This document shows positions 6,196-11,583 of a stretch of 11,583 nucleotides of DNA, piece after piece. Positions within the stretch are counted from its first letter, which is position 1. Every line of letters begins with the position of its first letter. The stretch comes from Bacillota bacterium (GTDB lineage Bacteria; Bacillota; Sulfobacillia; Symbiobacteriales; ZC4RG38). A model generated the notes under the pieces. That model searched no databases and was not told the origin of the DNA. It worked only from the letters and a program-made list of their open reading frames with translations. The position numbers and the translations under genes were made by a program. The stretch covers positions 1 through 11,583 of the forward strand of contig QGUP01000027.1 in assembly GCA_003242505.1 (NCBI GenBank), written 5' to 3'.

Positions 6196-7937
6196 ACCCG
6201 GCCGCTTCCCCGTCCACCACCAGGTTGAGGGTCCGGCCCGGCACGTAGTAGACCCGGCGCACCGGACGGCCCCGGAGGGCGGCCGCCACCCGGGGCGCGG
6301 CCAGGGCTGCGGCCACCACCGCCTCCTGGCTCTCCCCGGGCGGGAGCCGGAGCACCTCCCGCACCCGGCCGTTCACCTGGACCGCCACTTCCCAGACCTC
6401 CTCTTCGGCGAGGGCCGGGTCGTAGGTGGGCCAGGGCTGGTAGTGGATGGAGAAGGGGCCGCCGATCTGCTCCCACAACTCCTCGGTGATGTAGGGTGCG
6501 AAGGGCGCCAGGAGGAGGAGCAGGGTCTCCACCTCCCGCCGGGCGAGGAGGTCCTGGGCCTGGAGGTGGTTGGCGAACTCCATCAGGGCCGCGATCGCGG
6601 TGTTGTACCGCAGGCCCTCCAGGTTTTGGGTCACCCGGGCCACGGTCCGGTGGAGGGTCCGGAGCCGGTCGGGGGAGAGGCCGGCGGGCTCCCGGTCCCG
6701 GCCCTGCTGCCGGTACCGCTGGACCAGGGCCCACACCCGGTGGAGGAACCGGTGCACCCCCCGAATCCCGGCGTCGGAGAAGTCCCCGCCCTCGCTGTAG
6801 GCCCCCATGAACATCAGGTAGGTCCGGAGCGTGTCCGCACCGTACCGGTCGAAGTACTCGTCGGGGTTGACCACGTTCCCCCGGGACTTGCTCATCTTGG
6901 CCCCGTCCCGGGTGATCACCCCGTGGGCCCGGAACCGGCGGAACGGGGTGTCAAAGGGCACGAGCCCCAGGTCGTGGAGAGCCATGACGAGGAACCGGGT
7001 GTACAGAAGGTGGAGCACCGCGTGCTCCCTGCCGCGGTGCCGGCCCCGGCCAGCCGGTCCACCGCGGTCCGCCCCGCGGCCTCGGCGCAGTAGGCCTGGA
7101 CCGCGGGCGCCTGCTCCGGGGTGGCCAGCCCGGGGAGGAGGGGGTGCTCCGGGGTCAGGGCCAGGTAGGTGACCCCCAGAGGGTCTCCGGCCGGGTGGTG
7201 AAGCAGGCGATGGTCTCCCCGGCTCCCCCCTCGACGGGAAACCGGACCGTCACTCCGGCGCTGCGGCCGATCCAGTTGCGCTGAGCAGCCTTGACGCTCT
7301 CGGACCAGTCCAGGTGGTCGAGCTGTTCCAGGAGCCGGTCGGCGTACCGGGTGATCCGGAAGAACCACTGCTCCAGCTCCCGGCGGGTGACGGGGGTGTC
7401 GCACCGCTCACAGCGGCCGCCTTCCACCTGCTCGTCGGCCAGGACCGTCATGCAGCTCGGGCACCAGTGGACCGGGGCCCGGGCCCGGTAGGCGAGGCCG
7501 GCCTTGTACAGCTGCAGGAAGATCCACTGGGTCCACTTGTAGTACGCCGGGTCGGTGGTGTCCACCGCCTGGGACCAGTTGAACCGGCACCCCAGCCGCT
7601 CGAGCTGCTCGGTGAACCGGCGGATGTTCCGCCGGACCAGCCGGGCCGGGTGCTCCCCCACCTTGAGGGCGTAGTTCTCGCTGTGGATGCCGAAGGCGTC
7701 GAAGCCGATGGGCTCGAAGACGTCGTAGCCCCGCATGGCCATGAACCGGCCGTGGATGTCGGCCCCGGTGTAGGCGTAGACGTTCCCCACGTGGAGCCCC
7801 TCCGCGGAGGGGTAGGGGAACATCATCAGGGTGTAGTAGGGCCGCTCCGCCCGGTCCAGGTCCACCTCCCAGGCCTTCCGCTCGGCCCAGATCCGCCGCC
7901 ACTTGGATTCCACCGCGGCAGGGTCGTAGGTCAGCAT
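6194..7937 (-). pseudogene. leuS: Broken leucyl-tRNA synthetase (frameshift plus internal deletion)
   Basis: The remains of a class Ia synthetase that charges tRNA-Leu, in three pieces in three frames. Piece 1 (7937 to about 7178): start after AGGAGGTG, MFPYPSAEGLHVGN with the HIGH motif as HVGN (49-52), GFDAFGIHSENYA, a zinc ribbon with Cys159/162/176/179, and FTTRPETLWG entering the editing domain. A five-G run (7173-7177, minus sense) is one G short: adding it restores GVTYLALTPEHPLLPG. Piece 2 continues to about 7035, ending VDRLAGAGTAAG, then jumps out of frame into piece 3 (about 7030-6194), EHAVLHLLYTRF, KMSKSRGNVV (6869-6898) and a normal C-terminus. Roughly 250 residues are missing: most of the editing domain and the following catalytic segment. 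The total of 1744 bp is not a multiple of three. The HVGN and GFDAFGIHSEN variants suggest a divergent LeuRS subfamily (from memory). A working copy must exist elsewhere unless this is an assembly error. Confidence 0.85.
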
Positions 7938-7984
7938 CCCTCCGCCACCTCCTGTCAGGATATCTCCCGTGCAAACCCGGCAAG

Positions 7985-8021
7985 GAAAGACAACAAACCC
8001 CGCCCCTGGTCAGGGACGGGG
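7985..8021 (-). terminator. T-box-controlled terminator
   Basis: On the minus strand CCCCGTCCCT (8021-8012) pairs with AGGGGCGGGG (8007-7998), one wobble, loop GACC, followed by TTTGTTGTCTTTC. It lies just after the T-box, as required for a terminator/antiterminator switch, and about 60 nt before the leuS start codon. Confidence 0.9.
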
Positions 8022-8381
8022 TCGTCCCGCGGTACCACCCTGCTTCGCCGGCGCCTCGCGGCGCCGGCCTCGGCGGCTACGCAGCGCCCGGGTGACGGGC
8101 CGCGATCCGGTGCGGTCGCCTGGCCCTGGCACCTGGTCCTGGCGCCGGGACCCGAACCGCCCCCGGCGGGCGCCACCATACCCCGGCTGGGTAACGGCAG
8201 CCAGCCGTTCCGGCCTACTCTGGGCCTCAGGCGCCGGCCGGCAGGCACCGGGCGGCAGCCCATTTCGGCGGAAAGCTCCGGGGCCGGCTTCACGCCGCTC
8301 CGCACCGCCCGGCTTGCACCCTCCCGGGCTCGCTGAAGGGGGATGCGGCGCTACTCCTCCCCTTCATCGCCTTTTTCTTGC
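7985..8381 (-). promoter_or_regulatory. T-box antitermination leader upstream of leuS
   Basis: A complete tRNA-sensing leader. Reading the minus strand: stem I begins with the K-turn strand GATGAA (8368-8363), GGGG, then AGTA (8355-8352) of the specifier loop; its distal part shows AGCGAGCCCGGG and GGGTGCAAGCC; the returning strand has GAA (8291-8289), then CCG (8287-8285) in the specifier position, CCCC and GGAGC. A stem II-type hairpin AACGGC/GCCGTT (8209-8204 with 8198-8193) has a loop TGGCT able to pair with downstream AGCC as a pseudoknot. Stem III is GCCGGCGCC/GGCGCCGGC with a GCGA loop (8068-8047). The T-box AGGGTGGTACCGCGG spans 8041-8027; its TGGT pairs with a tRNA 3' end having discriminator A73, as in tRNA-Leu and tRNA-Pro. 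Binding of uncharged tRNA should favour the antiterminator. Confidence 0.93.
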
Positions 8382-8386
8382 CTACG

Positions 8387-8415
8387 ATTCTATTCACTTT
8401 GTACAGGCTTGTCAA
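8387..8415 (-). promoter_or_regulatory. Consensus sigma-A promoter of the T-box/leuS unit
   Basis: Minus-strand -35 TTGACA (8415-8410), 17-bp spacer and -10 TAGAAT (8392-8387) place the transcription start near 8380, directly before stem I of the T-box. The hexamers and spacing are identical to those of the rplM promoter. Confidence 0.9.
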
Positions 8416-8546
8416 AGGAGCAGGGAGAACGGCCCCCGCCGCTGTCCGCCCGGCCTTCCGGACCAGGTGCGGATCCGGGACTGGCAAGGCCGGCCCGGCG
8501 GCCGCATACCCTTGGGGCGGCAGCCGCGGAAGGGGGGCAGGGGGCG
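8416..8546 (+). other. Divergent intergenic region between the leuS promoter and cwlD
   Basis: This 131-bp gap is GC-rich and, together with the T-box, makes up the longest gene-free stretch of the window (7938-8546). The only clear signal is the purine-rich Shine-Dalgarno of cwlD (AAGGGGGG, about 8530-8537). I see no sigma-A promoter on the plus strand. CATACCCT at 8505-8512 resembles a sporulation (sigma-E-type) -10 but has no matching -35. Confidence 0.5.
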
Positions 8547-10232
8547 ATGGGCCAAGGGCCGGGGCGCCGGGGCGACCGGAGACGAGGGTGGGTCGCCCTC
8601 CTGGGGGCGAGGCTCGGCTGGCGGGACGGGAGCAGGCAGCGGGGACCGGGCCGGCGGGGGCTGGCGCCGCGGCCGGGGTTGCAGAGGGGGCTGCCGCTGG
8701 GGCTGGCGCCGCGGCCGGGACGGGCGGCCCTGGTGGGCCTCCTGGTCGTCGCCGCCCTCGCCGGGGGGATGTGGACCGGTACCCGTTCCCGGGCCGGGCG
8801 GCCGGAACCTCCGCCGGAGGCTGGAGCCAGCCCCGAGTCTGTGGCCCGGGCCCTGGAGGGGAAGGTCATCGTCCTGGACCCCGGCCACGGGGGACCCGAC
8901 GGCGGGGTGGTGGGGGTGGCCGGGACCCCGGAGAAGGAGATCACCCTGGCCGTCGCCCTCCGGCTCCGGGACCTGCTGCTCCTGGCCGGCGCCCGGCCGG
9001 TGCTGACCCGGGAGACGGACACCGACCTCCGGGACCAGGCGGTGCCCACGGAGACCACCCGCCGGCGGCAGGAGCTGATGGCCCGGGTGCGGCTGGCGGA
9101 AATCCATCAGGCGGACGTGCTCCTCTCCATCCACGCCAACGCCCTCGGCCGCAACAGCCGCTGGCAGGGGGCCCAGGTCTTCTACGACCCCAGGGGCAGG
9201 CCGGAGGGGGAGCGGCTGGCCCAGGCCCTCCAGGGGGCCCTGCGGGAACTGACCGGGACCACCCGGACCCACCGGCCCATCAAACAGCTGGTGCTGGAGC
9301 GATCGCCGGTCCCGGCCGCCAACGTGGAGGTCGGCTTCCTGTCCAACGCCGAGGAGGAGCGGCGGCTCCGGGACCCGGAATACCAGGACCGGCTCGCCCA
9401 CGCGATCCTCCTGGGGCTCGCCCGGTACTTCTCCGCGTCCCTACCGCCACCGGGGCCGTCCCCGCCGCCCGGGGGGCCGCCTCCCCCGGGGCCGCCTCCG
9501 CCATTGGGGGCGCCCACCCGGCCGCTGCCTGGGCCGGCACCCCCGCCGGCGGCGCCGGGGGGCGGACCCCTCGGCTGGCAGGATTGGCCTCTCCAGGTGG
9601 AGAACCCCCTTGCCTGGGTGCCAACCCGGCAAGGGGGATCGTGTATGCATCGGAACATCGACTACGGCTGGATTGACGTCATCACCTCGGGGAGCATGTA
9701 CGCGGGGAAGACCACGGAACTGATCCGCCGGATCCGCACCTTCATCCTGGCCAGGCGGACCGCGGTGGTCTTTCAGCCCTCGGTGGCCCGGCGGTACACC
9801 GAGGGGGAAGAGGTGGTCTCCCACGACGGCCTCCGGCTGGAAGCCCGGTATGTGGACAACCCCTACGAGATCCTCTGGTACGCGGAGACCCACCGGCCGA
9901 ACGTCATCGGCATCGATGAGGCCCAGTTCTTCGACGACGGACTGGTGGAGGTGGTGCAGGAACTGGCCAACCGGGGGCACTACGTCATCGCGGCCGGGCT
10001 CTCCATGACCTCCGAGGGCAAGCCCTTCGGGTGCATGCCCCAGCTCTTGGCCATCGCGGACAACATCACCAGCGTTTACGGGGTCTGCGTGGTCTGCGGG
10101 GAGCCTGCGACCAAGGCCTTTGCCCTCCGGCCCAAGACCACGGTGGTGGAGATCGGCGCCGACGACAAGTACGAGGCCCGGTGCCGCCGGTGCTGGCTCG
10201 AGGGCCGCCGGGCCCGGGGTGAGGCGGTCTGA
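8547..10232 (+). CDS. cwlD: CwlD-type N-acetylmuramoyl-L-alanine amidase, frame open into thymidine kinase
   Basis: Residues 106-296 are an Amidase_3 zinc amidase that cleaves the bond between MurNAc and the stem peptide. The match to Bacillus CwlD, which prepares muramic-delta-lactam in spore cortex, is strong: VLDPGHGGPDGG (109-120), PEKEITL, TRETDTDL, LLSIHANA, QGAQVFY and VEVGFLSN. By family analogy His114, Glu131 and His196 bind zinc and Glu261 is catalytic. The ATG at 8547 follows AAGGGGGG. An Arg/Gly-rich segment (1-58) precedes one membrane anchor (about 60-78), so the amidase faces outward. After residue 298 comes a 65-residue Pro/Gly-rich tail with no stop codon; the frame runs into thymidine kinase at codon 367 (561 residues in all). 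Bacillus cwlD also lies shortly downstream of rpsI. Either a true fusion, a lost stop, or a sequencing error. Confidence 0.8.
   Translation: MGQGPGRRGDRRRGWVALLGARLGWRDGSRQRGPGRRGLAPRPGLQRGLPLGLAPRPGRAALVGLLVVAALAGGMWTGTRSRAGRPEPPPEAGASPESVARALEGKVIVLDPGHGGPDGGVVGVAGTPEKEITLAVALRLRDLLLLAGARPVLTRETDTDLRDQAVPTETTRRRQELMARVRLAEIHQADVLLSIHANALGRNSRWQGAQVFYDPRGRPEGERLAQALQGALRELTGTTRTHRPIKQLVLERSPVPAANVEVGFLSNAEEERRLRDPEYQDRLAHAILLGLARYFSASLPPPGPSPPPGGPPPPGPPPPLGAPTRPLPGPAPPPAAPGGGPLGWQDWPLQVENPLAWVPTRQGGSCMHRNIDYGWIDVITSGSMYAGKTTELIRRIRTFILARRTAVVFQPSVARRYTEGEEVVSHDGLRLEARYVDNPYEILWYAETHRPNVIGIDEAQFFDDGLVEVVQELANRGHYVIAAGLSMTSEGKPFGCMPQLLAIADNITSVYGVCVVCGEPATKAFALRPKTTVVEIGADDKYEARCRRCWLEGRRARGEAV
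8657..8740 (+). repeat. cwlD: 42-bp imperfect tandem repeat in the cwlD 5' region
   Basis: A 21-base stretch at 8657-8677 recurs exactly at 8699-8719, a period of 42 bp (14 codons). It encodes GLAPRPG twice (residues 39-44 and 53-58 region), just before the membrane anchor. The in-frame period makes it a protein-level duplication in the cytoplasmic N-terminal extension, which other CwlD proteins lack as far as I recall. Confidence 0.85.
9605..9637 (+). promoter_or_regulatory. Hairpin sequestering the tdk Shine-Dalgarno
   Basis: CCCCCTTGCC (9605-9614), a bulged T and GGGT (9616-9619) pair with ACCC (9624-9627) and GGCAAGGGGG (9628-9637) across a GCCA loop: 14 bp with one bulge. The 3' arm contains AAGGGGG (9631-9637), the only good ribosome binding site for the kinase ATG at 9645 (7 nt away). 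There is no T tract, so it is not an intrinsic terminator. Ribosomes translating the cwlD frame would melt it, giving translational coupling. Confidence 0.75.
9645..10232 (+). CDS. tdk: Thymidine kinase (type II, zinc-binding)
   Basis: It phosphorylates thymidine to dTMP with ATP in the cytoplasm (pyrimidine salvage). From its own ATG at 9645 it has 195 residues, the family length, and starts like other Tdks: a short lead, then P-loop TSGSMYAGKTTEL (14-26). Other features are VVSHDG (57-62), DEAQFF with catalytic Glu92 (91-96), and the structural zinc pairs Cys148/Cys151 and Cys180/Cys183. The segment GLSMTSEGKPFG (118-129) differs from the usual GLD-x-D/T-F-x-G-x-PF, so the loop after the strand is unusual. 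AAGGGGG lies 7 nt upstream but inside a hairpin. The frame is continuous with the upstream amidase; separate translation seems more likely, since a fused kinase would be carried outside the membrane, away from ATP. Confidence 0.92.
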   Translation: MHRNIDYGWIDVITSGSMYAGKTTELIRRIRTFILARRTAVVFQPSVARRYTEGEEVVSHDGLRLEARYVDNPYEILWYAETHRPNVIGIDEAQFFDDGLVEVVQELANRGHYVIAAGLSMTSEGKPFGCMPQLLAIADNITSVYGVCVVCGEPATKAFALRPKTTVVEIGADDKYEARCRRCWLEGRRARGEAV

Positions 10233-10275
10233 CCCGGGGCGAGGGGGTCTCACCGGGGGCGAGGGGCTCCGGCGG
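10216..10275 (+). repeat. Degenerate 20-bp tandem repeat at the end of tdk
   Basis: Three head-to-tail units (10216-10235, 10236-10255, 10256-10275) start GGGGYGAGG; units 1 and 2 differ at a few positions and unit 3 diverges in its second half. The first unit contains the tdk stop codon (10230-10232). Probably slippage-type duplication of GC-rich DNA. Confidence 0.6.
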
Positions 10276-10289
10276 CTGCTCAGCCGCCG
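10270..10289. terminator. Possible hairpin between convergent tdk and deacetylase genes
   Basis: CGGCGGCT (10270-10277) and AGCCGCCG (10282-10289) form an 8-bp stem with a four-base loop that contains part of the deacetylase stop codon. Neither strand has a T tract, so a classical intrinsic terminator is not shown. Its position between convergent genes suggests an RNA 3'-end or stabilising role. Confidence 0.35.
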
Positions 10290-11338
10290 CTCCGGGCCAG
10301 GGCGGCGTCGATGAGGGCCTGCAGCTTTTCGGGGGTGGTCCCGCGGTAGACCGTCACCCGGGGCCACTGGAACGGGTCGTCCTCGGGGGTGGCCGCGCCG
10401 GAGGCCACGGTGACGGCCCCCAGGTAGCCGGCTGCCTTCACCGCGGCCAGGACCTTTTCATCGTAACTGCCTCCCGGGTAGGAGAAAAAGAGGATCGGCA
10501 TCCCCAGTTGCTCTTCCAGCGCCCTCCGGGACCCGGCTACCTCCTGCTCCAGGCGGCCGGCGTCCACCTCCCGGAGGTTCGGGTGGGTTGCGCTGTGGGC
10601 CCCGATTTCGATGCCCGCCGCCGCCATCTCCCGCAGCTGTTCCCAGGTCACGTGGCGCGGATGGTTGACCAGGTCGGTAATCACGAAGAGGGTTGCCACA
10701 AACCCCCGCTCCCGGAGCCGGGGGAAGGCGTGCTCGTAGAAGCTGGCGTAGCTGTCGTCGAAGGTGATCACCACCGGCTTCTCCGGCAAGGGCTCCCCGC
10801 TGGTCATGTGCCGGTACAGCTGGGCGAGGGTGATGGTGGTGTACCCTTCCCGGGCCAGGAAGTCCAGGTGGGCCTCCCACTCGCTGAGCCCCACGTACAG
10901 CCGGTGGGGAACCTCGCCGAGTTCGTGGTACATGAGGATGGGCATCGCCTGTCGCTTCTCCCGGGGAGGCTCATCTGCGGCTGCTGACGGCCCTTCCGCT
11001 GTGGCTGCTGATGGCTTTTCCGCTGTGGCTGCCCGGGGAGCCGCCGACGATGGCTGTTGCCCCGCTGCGGGTGGAGGCGCTGGCGGCCGCTTCGGCGGGG
11101 CTTCCGGCCCAGTTCCGGGTGCAGGTGCCGGCGGCGGCTCCGGTGCGGCTGCCGGCTGAGGCTCCGGGGGCGACTTCACCGCGACCGGTGCGGCGACCTC
11201 CTGGGTCTCCGGTAACGCGACCGGAGATGCCGGCGGTCGGGGATCCGGGCCCTGGGCGCTCCCCGTGCACCCGCCCATGAACAGGGTGAGGAGCGCCAGC
11301 CCTACCGGCAGCCACAGCCTGCCACTCATGCAGTGCAT
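10280..11338 (-). CDS. Polysaccharide deacetylase (CE4/NodB) lipoprotein
   Basis: A 352-residue secreted deacetylase expected to remove N- or O-acetyl groups from a cell-surface polysaccharide. I chose the ATG at 11338, 10 nt after AGGAGGAGG (11357-11349); it gives a lipoprotein signal peptide, MHCMSGRLWLPVGLALLTLF then MGGC with the lipidated Cys24. The frame is open to 11488 but without signal features. Residues 25-130 are a Pro/Ala-rich wall-spanning linker. The NodB domain (about 131-345) has PILMYHELG (133-141), TFDD (192-195) with catalytic and metal Asp194/Asp195, HSATHP (248-253) with metal His248 and His252, and FFSYPGGSYDE (284-294). It resembles lipoprotein deacetylases of the YxkH/PgaB kind more than PdaA, which has an Asn in the first motif. 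The true substrate is unknown. It converges on the amidase/tdk genes. Confidence 0.9.
   Translation of the reverse strand: MHCMSGRLWLPVGLALLTLFMGGCTGSAQGPDPRPPASPVALPETQEVAAPVAVKSPPEPQPAAAPEPPPAPAPGTGPEAPPKRPPAPPPAAGQQPSSAAPRAATAEKPSAATAEGPSAAADEPPREKRQAMPILMYHELGEVPHRLYVGLSEWEAHLDFLAREGYTTITLAQLYRHMTSGEPLPEKPVVITFDDSYASFYEHAFPRLRERGFVATLFVITDLVNHPRHVTWEQLREMAAAGIEIGAHSATHPNLREVDAGRLEQEVAGSRRALEEQLGMPILFFSYPGGSYDEKVLAAVKAAGYLGAVTVASGAATPEDDPFQWPRVTVYRGTTPEKLQALIDAALARSGG
10981..11028 (-). repeat. 24-bp tandem repeat in the deacetylase linker
   Basis: Units 10981-11004 and 11005-11028 agree at 21 of 24 bases. On the minus strand they encode an eight-residue repeat (ATAEKPSA and ATAEGPSA type) within the Pro/Ala-rich linker, an in-frame expansion that lengthens the tether between lipid anchor and enzyme. 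Confidence 0.8.
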
Positions 11339-11473
11339 GCTTGCGATACCTCCTCCTGTTCCCGCGGGCGAGCCGCCGCGCCTCCGGACCGGTTTCCCAC
11401 CCCCGCCTGCGTCCTCGCAGGCTCCCGGGCGCGGCCCTGTCCGGAGCGGGTCCTGTTGCCGCGGCACGCCCTC
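11339..11473 (-). promoter_or_regulatory. Leader region of the deacetylase gene
   Basis: The 135 nt between the palindrome and the start codon contain a perfect 7-bp hairpin GCCTGCG/CGCAGGC with a four-base loop (11405-11422) and the Shine-Dalgarno AGGAGGAGG (11349-11357). I see no convincing sigma-A promoter and no riboswitch I can name. Confidence 0.4.
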
Positions 11474-11490
11474 TTGTGAAATGCTCACAA
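11474..11490. promoter_or_regulatory. Palindromic operator candidate upstream of the deacetylase
   Basis: TTGTGA-N5-TCACAA, a perfect 6+6 inverted repeat in an AT-rich island. The half-sites are like those of CRP/FNR-family sites (TGTGA-N6-TCACA) and Rex sites (TTGTGAA-N4-TTCACAA), but the spacing is one base shorter than either, so the regulator cannot be named. It lies about 136 bp upstream of the deacetylase start codon. Confidence 0.55.
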
Positions 11491-11583
11491 CCCGCCCACT
11501 GGCATGAGCCGGCGGTGAAGTGGGAGCCGGCGGCCCGTGCGACCGGACCTTGCCGGGGGTACACCGCCCGTCGGCCGGATACG

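Noticed and set aside
7012..7028. Inverted repeat GGAGCAC-CGC-GTGCTCC next to the leuS deletion junction
   Set aside because: It is produced by the codons of the conserved EHAVLH motif itself, so it is not evidence for an insertion element or a deletion hotspot.
6443..8336. Long plus-strand open frames across the leuS and T-box region
   Set aside because: They mirror the LeuRS sequence on the other strand and run through the T-box; no recognisable protein.
8505..8512. CATACCCT as a sporulation sigma-E-like -10 element for cwlD
   Set aside because: No acceptable -35 element lies at the right distance; a short match alone is too weak.
11339..11473. A possible riboswitch (cyclic di-nucleotide type) upstream of the deacetylase
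   Set aside because: Only one simple hairpin is clear and no conserved riboswitch core could be matched.
11339..11488. N-terminal extension of the deacetylase to a GTG at 11488
   Set aside because: It would bury the lipoprotein signal peptide and ignore the strong ribosome binding site at 11349-11357.

Overview
The window is about 11.6 kb of very GC-rich DNA that looks like a spore-forming, probably thermophilic Firmicute of the Symbiobacterium/Thermaerobacter kind. The genus is a guess. The support is the order rpsD-rpoA-rplQ-ecfA1-ecfA2-ecfT-truA-rplM-rpsI followed by a cwlD-type amidase (an order known from Bacillus), a T-box leader, purine-rich Shine-Dalgarno sites, and GTG starts.

Layout. 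1-1668: the end of the alpha ribosomal operon (3' end of rpsD, rpoA, rplQ), closed by an intrinsic terminator. 1690-5021: the energising module of an ECF vitamin/metal transporter (two ATPases and the membrane coupler EcfT), then the pseudouridine synthase gene truA. These genes are tightly packed or overlapping, and a 23-bp duplication lies at the ecfT/truA junction. 5037-6195: a strong sigma-A promoter, a roughly 150-nt leader, rplM, rpsI, a structured 3' UTR and a strong terminator.

6194-8415, minus strand: a full set of expression signals (consensus promoter, complete T-box antitermination leader, good ribosome binding site) drives a leucyl-tRNA synthetase gene that is broken. It has a one-base loss in a G run and a missing middle of roughly 250 codons, which removes most of the editing domain and part of the catalytic core. 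By my alignment the T-box specifier reads CCG (Pro), not a leucine codon.

8547-10232, plus strand: a CwlD-type spore-cortex amidase whose frame runs with no stop codon into a type II thymidine kinase. A 14-bp hairpin just before the kinase start codon hides its Shine-Dalgarno. 10280-11338, minus strand: a lipoprotein polysaccharide deacetylase with a long Pro/Ala linker. A palindromic operator candidate lies upstream at 11474-11490.

Functionally, the left half is translation/transcription housekeeping plus micronutrient uptake; the right half concerns the cell envelope and nucleotide salvage. I see no phage, transposon, CRISPR or defence genes. The points most worth a second look are the broken leuS behind an intact T-box, the non-leucine specifier, and the amidase/thymidine kinase read-through with its hairpin.
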